In this document: positions 7,801 to 13,263 of the stretch, piece after piece
How the letters are laid out: each line of letters begins with the position of its first letter
How positions within the stretch are numbered: the stretch's first letter is position 1
Source of the DNA: Roseovarius gaetbuli
Lineage (GTDB): Bacteria > Pseudomonadota > Alphaproteobacteria > Rhodobacterales > Rhodobacteraceae
Length of the DNA stretch: 35,190 nucleotides
Direction: 5' to 3'
NCBI RefSeq assembly: GCF_900172365.1
Contig: NZ_FWFJ01000041.1
Location: 1 to 35,190, forward strand
Notes under the pieces: generated by a model
Seen by the model: the letters and a program-made list of their open reading frames with translations, nothing else
The model's database searches: none
What the model was told of the DNA's origin: nothing
Program-made: the position numbers and the translations under genes

Positions 7801-8615
7801 GGCGAGCCGACAGCAAAGGAGGTGCAATTCAGGATCACCGACGGCGGGGCCTCGGTGAACAGATACTCAAGCGTGGCGGACGAGACCGGGTCTTTCAGGG
7901 ACGCGACGAAAATCGGCAGCGGATTGAGCCCCGCGCGCAACAGCGATTTGACCAGCCGGTTGATCGGATTAAGGCCTGCGCCCTGCACCAGGGCGCGATA
8001 AAAGATCACCGGCACGACGGGTTGATTGTCGCTCCAACTGGCGCGCGCGGCGTCAAGCCCGGCCACGCCTGCGCCGGGCCAATAGACGCCCGCGCGCAAC
8101 AGCGGGCTTGCTGCGGCGGGTTTCTCACAGTGCTCGATCATCGACCTGGCGTAACTTAGAAAATTCGTCGAATTTTCTGGGCCGCCTTCGACCAGATAGG
8201 CCCAGAGGGCATCATAGTCTTCGTCTGCCACCGTCGAGAGGCCGCGCAGATCAGCGTCGGGTTTATCGTCGCCGGGCAAGAGCGCAAGCGGCACGCCCGC
8301 CTCGTGACAGCGCGCGGCAAATTGTTCGGCGCCGTATTTCCAATAGCCGGTGCCGCCCAGAACCCGCGCAATCACCAGCCGCGATTTTGTGGCGCAATTG
8401 TCCAGATGCAGATCGACCGACATCGGATGTTGCAGATGGGTGAGATTGGCCAAGCGCAAACTCGGCGGATCAGCCATTTCGCCGCGCGCGCCACTGAGTG
8501 CGGCAAGCTCTGTATCGGCGGCCGAGACAAAGACGACATCGGCCGGGCTTTGGCCCAGATCGACGGGTTCTTTGCCATCATCAATGGCTCCGGGGGTGGC
8601 TGCAAGAAGGTGCAT
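4899..8615 (-). CDS. cobN: Cobaltochelatase subunit CobN
   Basis: This is the large subunit of the ATP-dependent aerobic cobaltochelatase, which inserts Co2+ into hydrogenobyrinic acid a,c-diamide with CobS and CobT. At 1238 residues it has the family's usual size. Recognisable stretches are the N-terminal MHLLAATPGAIDDG, VALVLANYPNKDGRLANGVGLDTPA in the middle, GYNIDPTDTYHSPDLVPPHNYLAFYFWLR and HMGKHGNLEWLPGKALALS, and GTANMRTGGDDIAQALALMGVKP towards the C-terminus. The start is put at 8615, where the family normally begins; the frame stays open 17 codons further upstream. cobS and cobT are not in the window. An acetyltransferase gene follows closely. A 21-bp palindrome shared with the rimM-trmD gap lies inside the gene at 8158-8178. 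Confidence 0.96.
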   Translation of the reverse strand: MHLLAATPGAIDDGKEPVDLGQSPADVVFVSAADTELAALSGARGEMADPPSLRLANLTHLQHPMSVDLHLDNCATKSRLVIARVLGGTGYWKYGAEQFAARCHEAGVPLALLPGDDKPDADLRGLSTVADEDYDALWAYLVEGGPENSTNFLSYARSMIEHCEKPAAASPLLRAGVYWPGAGVAGLDAARASWSDNQPVVPVIFYRALVQGAGLNPINRLVKSLLRAGLNPLPIFVASLKDPVSSATLEYLFTEAPPSVILNCTSFAVGSPHAGDDSPMNPLAMPAANSSPVFQVVLAGSSEEAWAEGLSGLSGRDIAMNVALPEVDGRILSRAISFKGEAFFDEATECPIATYRAQGDRVEFVAELALNWARLRHAPTPERRVALVLANYPNKDGRLANGVGLDTPAATVHALGLLAEAGYRVTNAPADSDALMQAVMAGPTNWLTDRAERQGGVTLSMAEYQIEFGRLPWALREAVEARWGAPEADPFFTPGAVDCGHFSLSVLEFGNVVVGVQPARGYNIDPTDTYHSPDLVPPHNYLAFYFWLRHQFGAHAIVHMGKHGNLEWLPGKALALSQDCWPEAVLGPMPHVYPFIVNDPGEGTQAKRRAQAVIIDHLTPPLTRAETYGPLRDLEALVDEYYEAAGVDPRRIAHLRREILSLSSATGLDKDVGMQGADEDSDLAKLDAYLCELKEAQIRDGLHVFGQSPTGRQERDLLQALLRVPRDQAVGGDASIIRALALDLGLAFDPLDCDMAAAWTGEKPQVLAEAAPGTWRSNGDTVERLEELASQLLDGATPAQGAASRAVLEHVEVHVRPTLRACGPMEGTGLLTALSGQFVAPAPSGAPTRGRLDVLPTGRNFFSVDSRAVPTPTAWALGWKSANLLIEKHLQTHGDWPRSLLLTAWGTANMRTGGDDIAQALALMGVKPKWDAANRRVTGFEILPQGVLGRPRVDVTLRISGFFRDAFPQLIDLVDSAARAVMALDEPDDLNPAAARAQLEGAQARVYGAKPGAYGAGLQAMIDERLWSDRSDLAEAYLEWGSYAYGSADEGRRDRQGFETRLRQAEAIVQNQDNREHDILDSDDYYQFEGGAAAAISTLQGQDRPIYHNDHSRPERPVIRTLEDEIGRVVRSRVVNPKWIEGVKRHGYKGAFEMAAAVDYLFAFAATTGAVRGHHFDLVEAAFLEDDDTRNFIAEHNAPALREMAERLAEAIDRGLWLPRSNSARTRIEAARRGAPPP
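8158..8178. repeat. 21-bp perfect palindrome inside cobN
   Basis: Arms AGAAAATTCG and CGAATTTTCT flank a single T. The AT-rich run is out of character for the GC-rich gene. A copy differing at 2 of 21 positions occurs between rimM and trmD (18600-18620). The palindrome is read in frame as EFNSTN-like codons (residues ENSTNF) without disrupting CobN. Confidence 0.75.
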
Positions 8616-8707
8616 CAGGCGGTTCCAGCTTGATTGAGGGGGCAGATTGCGGCAATAGACCTGCAACGGCTGCGAATGGAGTGGCCTCTGGCCGAAAGGG
8701 CAAGATC

Positions 8708-8875
8708 ATGGAAAAGAACAAAGCGCTTGGCGCCGCCAAAAAAGGCAACAGAACCCCCCGCCACAAAGAGCACAATCAGCCCGGCGGTCCGAAAAACCCC
8801 TTTGGCAATCGCCCAACCAAGGAAGAGCTGATTGCCAAGCTGAAAGAGCAGGCGGAAAAGAACAAATCCGAATAG
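8708..8875 (+). CDS. Small basic hydrophilic protein, function unknown
   Basis: A 55-residue ORF begins at ATG 8708 behind GAAAGGGC. It is rich in Lys, Asn, Gly and Glu with no hydrophobic segment. It starts MEKNKALGAAKKGN, has a central PGGPKNPFGNRPTKEEL stretch and ends in a Lys/Glu helix. The layout, with a disordered first half and a short amphipathic helix, resembles small nucleic-acid-associated or ribosome-associated proteins, but I cannot assign a function. The gene is divergent from cobN and converges on the acetyltransferase at 8878 with a 2-nt gap. The protein-like composition and clean ribosome-binding site support it as real. Confidence 0.65.
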   Translation: MEKNKALGAAKKGNRTPRHKEHNQPGGPKNPFGNRPTKEELIAKLKEQAEKNKSE

Positions 8876-8877
8876 GC

Positions 8878-9327
8878 TCATAGGGCCTTTTCCATAAAAA
8901 TCGACGACGGCGCCTCGGGATAGGCGCCGAATGGGCCGCGCGTGACATAGCCGTGACGGTCATAAAGCCTGTGCGCGGCATAGAGCACATTGCCGGTTTC
9001 AAGCCGCAAGACCGGCAATTCAAGCGCGCGGGCCTCGTCCTCGATCTGGCGCAGGATCGCATTCGCCACGCCTTTGCCGCGCGCGGCCTCATCCACGAAC
9101 ATGGATTTCACCTCGCCGTAGCCCTCCTTGAGGGCAAGCGCACCGGTGCCGACGATCTTGCCATCAATCCGTGCGGTAAAGAACCGGATGTCGTCGGTGC
9201 AAAGCTCTTCAATATCGAGGAAAAAGTTATCCTCGGGCGGGAAAAGTGATTGCATCAACGCGTGGCTGGCCCGCAAAAGCGCGCTTGCCTCCGGGTCTTT
9301 CGGACTGGTTGGCGCGACGATGATCAT
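8878..9327 (-). CDS. GNAT-family N-acetyltransferase
   Basis: The 149-residue protein has a GNAT core: GTGALALKEGYGEVKSMFVDEAARGKGVANAIL contains motif A (ARGKGVA), followed by LRLETGNVLYAAHRLYDRHGYV of motif B and a C-terminal YPEAPSSIFMEKAL strand. The last is typical of a GNAT subgroup often annotated only as putative acetyltransferase. The substrate is unknown. The start overlaps the cobW stop by 4 nt (ATGA), so it is translationally coupled to cobW. Confidence 0.88.
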   Translation of the reverse strand: MIIVAPTSPKDPEASALLRASHALMQSLFPPEDNFFLDIEELCTDDIRFFTARIDGKIVGTGALALKEGYGEVKSMFVDEAARGKGVANAILRQIEDEARALELPVLRLETGNVLYAAHRLYDRHGYVTRGPFGAYPEAPSSIFMEKAL

Positions 9328-10424
9328 GCACAGAGCGCGGCTTCGATGGCGGCGCGATCAAGCCCGGCCTGACCGATCACCACAAGCCGGGTTTCACGCG
9401 GGGCTGTGCCAAACGGCTGATCGAAATAGGTGTCGACGCGCGGCCCAACGGCTTGCAATGTCAGGCGCATCGGCTTGCCGGTGACGGCGGCAAAACCCTT
9501 GAGGCGCAGGATATCATGGGCGCGGATCACATCGGCGACCTGAGCCGCAAATCCTGCGGGATCGGCGATTTCGCTCCGGCTGACGACAAAGCTTTCAAAG
9601 GCGTCGTGGTCATGGTCGTGATGATGGTGGTCGTGATCATGATCGTCGTCATCGTGGTGATCATCGTCGTGGTCGTCATCATGATCGTGGTGATGGTGAT
9701 GATGATGAACTTCGTGGCGGCTTTCCATATCGTCCTCGGCACCGATGCCCTGACCCAAGAGCACGTCAATTGGCAGCGCGCCCATGGTCGATGTGACCAC
9801 CTGAACGCCATCGCGACTGTCGCTGCGAAGGCGGGTCACAAGCGCCGTCATTTCAACCGCATCCAGAAGATCGGATTTGTTGATCACGATCATATCGGCA
9901 CAGGCCATCTGATCCTCGAACAACTCGGACAGGGGCGTTTCGTGGTCAAGGTTCTCGTCAAGCTTGCGCTGTGCATCGACGGCGGCGACGTCATGGGCAA
10001 AGCGGCCTTCGGTGACGGCCTTGCCATCAACCACGGTGACCACGCCGTCGACGGTGACGCGGGTCGAGATTTCGGGCCAGTTGAAGGCGCGCACAAGCGG
10101 TTGCGGCAGGGCCAGCCCCGAGGTCTCGATCACGATATGATCGGGCGCATTTTCGCGATCCAGCAGCTTTTGCATGGTCGGGATGAAATCCTCGGCGACG
10201 GTGCAACAGATACAGCCATTGCTGAGCTCCATCACGTCATCCTCGGCGCAGCCTTCGATGCCACAGCCCTTGAGGATATCGCCATCAACCCCAAGATCAC
10301 CGAATTCGTTGATGATCAGGGCGATGCGTCGACCGCCTGCATTCTGCAGCATGTGGCGGATGAGCGTGGTCTTGCCGGCACCCAGAAAGCCGGTCACGAC
10401 GGTGGCGGGGATTTTTGCGGGCAT
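9324..10424 (-). CDS. cobW: CobW, G3E-family GTPase of cobalamin synthesis, with a His/Asp-rich loop
   Basis: The 366-residue COG0523 protein is thought to supply cobalt to the CobNST chelatase. Visible features are a Walker A at residues 12-19 (GFLGAGKT), the metal-binding CICC at 71-74, VIETSGLALPQPLVRAF, an NKSDL guanine-specificity motif and the C-terminal CobW domain with HDILRLKGFAAV. A 38-residue tract at about 237-274 contains 20 His and 16 Asp, far denser than in the classic CobW, and is likely a metal-buffering loop. The start is ATG 10424, with AAGGAG nine bases upstream; a TTG two codons earlier sits too close to that site. The downstream acetyltransferase overlaps its stop. DUF1636 is divergent, 72 bases away. 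Confidence 0.95.
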   Translation of the reverse strand: MPAKIPATVVTGFLGAGKTTLIRHMLQNAGGRRIALIINEFGDLGVDGDILKGCGIEGCAEDDVMELSNGCICCTVAEDFIPTMQKLLDRENAPDHIVIETSGLALPQPLVRAFNWPEISTRVTVDGVVTVVDGKAVTEGRFAHDVAAVDAQRKLDENLDHETPLSELFEDQMACADMIVINKSDLLDAVEMTALVTRLRSDSRDGVQVVTSTMGALPIDVLLGQGIGAEDDMESRHEVHHHHHHHDHDDDHDDDHHDDDDHDHDHHHHDHDHDAFESFVVSRSEIADPAGFAAQVADVIRAHDILRLKGFAAVTGKPMRLTLQAVGPRVDTYFDQPFGTAPRETRLVVIGQAGLDRAAIEAALCA

Positions 10425-10496
10425 GGTCAAAAGCTCCTTGAAAGGCTTGCGTTGGGGCGGGCAACCGGCCTAATCCCGAACGAAAGGGGATCGGCG

Positions 10497-10826
10497 ATGA
10501 TGCACCGGATTGTGGTTTGTTCTACATGTGATGGCACGGATGGTAAAAGCTTTGCTGCGGCCTTGCGCGCGGCCTTGGCCGAGCGCGCCATGGCCTTCGA
10601 GGTGCAGGACCACGAGTGCATGTCAAATTGCGGCCGCCCGTTGAGCGTTGCCTTTTCGGCGCCGGGCAAGGCGACGTATCTTTTTGGCGATATCGACACG
10701 ACCCTCGATCTGGCCGACACATTGGCCTTTGCGACGCTGTATGCGGGTTCGGCCGATGGCTGGATCGAGGATGCGCGCGCCGCCGGGCGGCTGCGCCATT
10801 GCCTTGTGGGGCGTGTCCCGGCCTGA
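10497..10826 (+). CDS. DUF1636 family protein (predicted metal-binding)
   Basis: The 109-residue product fits DUF1636 (PF07845): it opens HRIVVCSTCDG, with a CxxC pair, has a second Cys pair in HECMSNCGRPLSVAF, and continues with YLFGDIDTTLDLADTLAFATLYAGSADGWI. The arrangement resembles thioredoxin-like [2Fe-2S] ferredoxins. Family members are often found beside cobalamin and cobalt genes, as here between cobW and the cbt operon. The role is unproven. Two adjacent ATGs (10497 and 10500) follow AAAGGGGA; either could be used. The gene converges on the His-rich cbt-operon protein with a 4-nt gap. Confidence 0.85.
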   Translation: MMHRIVVCSTCDGTDGKSFAAALRAALAERAMAFEVQDHECMSNCGRPLSVAFSAPGKATYLFGDIDTTLDLADTLAFATLYAGSADGWIEDARAAGRLRHCLVGRVPA

Positions 10827-10830
10827 GGCA

Positions 10831-11328
10831 TCATTCGATCACAAGCTCGGCATGGGCCTCGATCGGGCTGCCCTGATCGGCAAGCTGGCTGTGGTCATTG
10901 GCATTCAGGGTCACGCCGATATCGTGACGCCCCGGCGGCAGCGCATCAAGCTGAAACCACGGCCCGTAGGTGCGCGCGATTTTCATGCCGTTGAGGTAGA
11001 TATGCGCATGGCCCTGGCTGGGCACATGCGGGCCATTCACCGCCTCGGGGGCAAAGGTGAAATGGGTGAGCTCGATATGCAGGTTGCGGCTCTGCGGCCC
11101 GTCTGGATGCAGGCTTAGCTTGATCTGTGGCACGGGGCCGGTCATATCGGTCAACTTGTAATGATCCGGGCCGTCGGCGCCATGATCGTGGGCGGCGTGA
11201 TCATGCACGGCACCGGGCGCGGCATGCTCGTGCCCGGTAAGCTCGGCACCGGTGGTGGCGGCCAGAAGAAAGCCGAAACCGACGCCGAAAAACAGCCCGA
11301 TAAGCAGGAAGGCAAAGGTTTTGGGCAT
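10831..11328 (-). CDS. Membrane-anchored His-rich protein, third gene of the cbt operon
   Basis: The 165-residue protein has one N-terminal membrane segment (about residues 5-25), a His/Asp-rich linker (residues 32-56, with GHEHAAPG, HDHAAHDHG and a further DH) and a periplasmic domain. The domain includes HAHIYLNGMKIARTYGPWFQL and ends LNANDHSQLADQGSPIEAHAELVIE. I do not recognise a named family. The domain reads like a small beta-sandwich of the kind seen in periplasmic metal-binding proteins. It is the last gene downstream of the cobalamin riboswitch, after cbtB-cbtA, so a role in cobalt capture or delivery is inferred. GGAGAG precedes the ATG. Confidence 0.75.
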   Translation of the reverse strand: MPKTFAFLLIGLFFGVGFGFLLAATTGAELTGHEHAAPGAVHDHAAHDHGADGPDHYKLTDMTGPVPQIKLSLHPDGPQSRNLHIELTHFTFAPEAVNGPHVPSQGHAHIYLNGMKIARTYGPWFQLDALPPGRHDIGVTLNANDHSQLADQGSPIEAHAELVIE

Positions 11329-11348
11329 GGGGGCTCTCCTAAAGGGGT

Positions 11349-11372
11349 GCCCCGGCGGCGGACCGCCGGGGC
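11349..11372 (-). terminator. GC-rich hairpin between cbtA and the His-rich gene
   Basis: Arms GCCCCGGCGG and CCGCCGGGGC (10 bp, perfect) enclose a CGGA loop, seven bases beyond the cbtA stop. The mRNA has no U-run after it, so it may partly attenuate or protect the cbtBA message rather than end transcription. Confidence 0.6.
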
Positions 11373-11379
11373 GTGTCGG

Positions 11380-12060
11380 TTAGCTTTCGGCGGTTTCGCG
11401 GGCCCAGAAATACCCGGCCAGCGTGCCCAAAAGCGCCCATGCCGCCAATCCAACGCCAAGCGCGCGGGTGGCGAAGAGCGCCGCCAATTCCGGCGGGACC
11501 GGTCCGGTAAAGGCCTCGGGATGCGGGGCGCCGATCACATGCGGCGCAAGCAAAAGAGCGATTGCCGAGGCAATCATCACCGGTGCGCGGCCAAAGGCGA
11601 TCAAGGCAAGCGCAACCGCCGTGGCAATAACCGTGCCCCACCACCAGATCTGGCGGGCGGTGATATCCACATAGGCGCCGCCGGGCACTTCGGGCGGCAA
11701 GGAGACGGCAGGGGCGAAATGCAACGCCACAAAGCCCGCCACGCCCCAGATCAGGCCCGTGCGCGCAGTGATGGTTGCGCCGTACTCTGCGGCCATCCCC
11801 ATAGCGGCCACAAGCACAAGCCCGTAGCCGACATAGATCAGCGCCGAGAACAACAGGGTGAGCCCGTCGCGCATCATATCGAACCCCGGCAAGTCGGGGG
11901 TGGCATCGGTCGCGCCGTTTCCGAAATGCACAAGAGTGCCGACCTCATACAGCTCGGCGTGCAAAAGCACCGGCTGAATGAGCACAAACTGCAGCAGGGC
12001 GGCTATCAGCCCTGTGCAGAACCCAGCGAGCAACGCGCTGGTCACAATTTTGGAAAACAT
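11380..12060 (-). CDS. cbtA: CbtA, cobalt transporter membrane subunit
   Basis: The 226-residue polytopic inner-membrane protein matches CbtA: it begins MFSKIVTSALLAGFCTGLIAALLQ, contains LIWGVAGFVALHFAPAVSLPPEVPG and ends with a hydrophobic helix. CbtAB systems are predicted B12-regulated cobalt importers. The start lies 3 nt after the cbtB stop, and the pair follows a cobalamin riboswitch, which fits a cobalt-supply role for the CobN chelatase encoded nearby. Confidence 0.93.
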   Translation of the reverse strand: MFSKIVTSALLAGFCTGLIAALLQFVLIQPVLLHAELYEVGTLVHFGNGATDATPDLPGFDMMRDGLTLLFSALIYVGYGLVLVAAMGMAAEYGATITARTGLIWGVAGFVALHFAPAVSLPPEVPGGAYVDITARQIWWWGTVIATAVALALIAFGRAPVMIASAIALLLAPHVIGAPHPEAFTGPVPPELAALFATRALGVGLAAWALLGTLAGYFWARETAES

Positions 12061-12063
12061 GGC

Positions 12064-12228
12064 TTAGTGGCAGGGAAAGCCGGTTGCGTGGCGCACGTCA
12101 TGGGCGGCGTCATGCAGGGCAGAGGCCTGAACATGGCCGGCGATCGTAACGATGCCGAGCCCGAGGACCATGGCGGCCACGAAGGGCAGAACGGTGGATT
12201 TCGCGGCGGTTTGAACCAGTGCAGTCAT
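12064..12228 (-). CDS. cbtB: CbtB, small cobalt transporter subunit
   Basis: This 54-residue protein has a single membrane segment (about residues 12-31) and the family's metal-ligand tail HDAAHDVRHATGFPCH, ending in Cys-His. The start ATG at 12228 is preceded by GGAGAT. It is the first gene after the cobalamin riboswitch and lies 3 nt before cbtA. CbtB is thought to present Co2+ to CbtA. Confidence 0.93.
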   Translation of the reverse strand: MTALVQTAAKSTVLPFVAAMVLGLGIVTIAGHVQASALHDAAHDVRHATGFPCH

Positions 12229-12272
12229 AGCAGTATCTCCTTTACACCTCTCACCCGAGGCGGGATTGACAA

Positions 12273-12469
12273 ACGCAGGGCTGGTCTCCTGGCTCGCGGG
12301 TCGTCGCCTTACTGCCGCCTTCCCGGATCTTGCGATCCAGTGGCATGTGACAGGGGCTCACCGCTTACAGTCGCGGGGGCGGCTGAAGACTAGGCGCCCT
12401 GCTTGGGTCCACCATCACTTCATTCCCAATTCATCCCCAAGCGCTTTGCACCTTTAGCGGGGAACCTTG
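12273..12469 (-). promoter_or_regulatory. Cobalamin (AdoCbl) riboswitch upstream of cbtB
   Basis: On the minus strand the conserved aptamer elements occur in order: AAAGGTGC, TTGGGAATGAAGTGATGG, GCCCCCGCGACTGTAAGCGG, the B12 box ATGCCACTGG, CCGGGAAGGCGGC, and CGACCCGCGAGCCAGGAGAC. This is the RF00174 consensus in full. It ends about 45 bases before the cbtB start, so ligand binding probably controls ribosome access or transcription elongation and represses cobalt import when B12 is abundant. Ends are approximate. Confidence 0.95.
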
Positions 12470-12476
12470 CTCCTCT

Positions 12477-12505
12477 GGTATGAGGCCCGGCGCCAACTGC
12501 GTCAA
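12477..12505 (-). promoter_or_regulatory. Candidate promoter for the riboswitch-cbtBA transcript
   Basis: TTGACG at 12505-12500 and CATACC at 12482-12477 are separated by 17 bases. Transcription would start near 12470, just at the 5' edge of the aptamer. Placement supports it; the -10 match is moderate. Confidence 0.5.
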
Positions 12506-12623
12506 GGTTGATTCCGACCTGGACCGGGCAAGGAGCGGCATCGCGCGTTTGGGTTTGTGGGAAAATCAGCGCCGGGATAGGTGTTTGTCGGCGAAAGGCG
12601 CGTGATGAAACAAGGCGGCTTTG

Positions 12624-13116
12624 ATGATGTGCAGAATCGGTGAGATCGCAATCTGGCTTACTCTTGAGATCAACGCGCTGTTCATGGCCCCCGAGGCGCT
12701 CTTCCCGAACGGTGGGCCGGATATGCGCGCACCCCACCGATAGCTTTACCGAAAGCGTGCTGCCGGTGATTGAGGCGGGACAGGCCGAGATGGTGCAGCC
12801 CGGTCACATGCTGGGCGATCACGTTACCCTGTTTCCGACGCCCGGCCATACACCGGGGCATGTCTCTGTGCGCCTCAAGAGTGGCGAGGCCGAGGCGGTG
12901 ATCACCGGCGACGCGCTGCACTCTGCGGTGCAATGCTGGCATCCCGAGTGGCATTTCAAGTATGACGCCGATCCCGAGCGCGCCGAAACCTCGCGCCGCA
13001 GCCTTTTGACGATGGCGGCAGAAACCGGATGCACGGTGCTTGGCTCGCATTTCCGCCTGCCGTCTATCGGGCATATGCGGGCCGATGCCGAGGGCTTTCG
13101 TTGGGAAGATAGCTAG
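12624..13116 (+). pseudogene. Metallo-beta-lactamase-fold hydrolase, internally deleted
   Basis: From ATG 12624 one frame gives a typical N-terminus (GEIAIW...EINALFMAPEALFPNGGPD), then reaches a stop at the junction near 12745. From about 12733 another frame gives a typical C-terminal half: DSFTESVLPVIEAGQAEMV, PTPGHTPGHVSV, VITGDALHSAVQCWHPEWHF and LGSHFRLPSIGH. Around a hundred residues between these are missing, including the HxHxDH metal-binding motif, and the frames do not match. The second frame has an apparent ORF from 12640, but its first 30 residues are unrelated sequence. The gene cannot make an active hydrolase. The exact deletion end points cannot be fixed without an intact homologue. 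Confidence 0.8.
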
Positions 13117-13135
13117 GCGGATATCCGCAATATTG

Positions 13136-13144
13136 TGTGGATAA
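13136..13144. promoter_or_regulatory. Perfect DnaA-box sequence upstream of smc
   Basis: TGTGGATAA (complement TTATCCACA) matches the strict DnaA consensus. It is a single site about 120 bases before smc. A nearby TTGACA (13179-13184) could be a -35 element, but its -10 is poor. Confidence 0.4.
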
Positions 13145-13263
13145 CTCTGGCTCGTGCCCAATATGATGTGGTTGGCCGTTGACAGGTGCCGCGTGGCTTG
13201 GTCACACTCGTGAGTTAATGGAATCACCGGCCTGATGGCCCCCAACCGCACTCCGAGGCCAGC

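Noticed and set aside
8616..8707. A second cobalamin riboswitch upstream of cobN (a GCCACT is present)
   Set aside because: None of the other aptamer elements accompany it and the space is too short.
9600..9720. Apparent tandem repeats of ATGATCGTGGTC type
   Set aside because: They are the codons of the His/Asp tract in CobW, not a CRISPR or satellite.
12897..12906. Another GTGATCAC sequence
   Set aside because: It lies in coding sequence of the lactamase remnant, with no promoter or partner site.
13136..13144. A replication origin near smc
   Set aside because: There is only one DnaA box, with no AT-rich unwinding element or box cluster.
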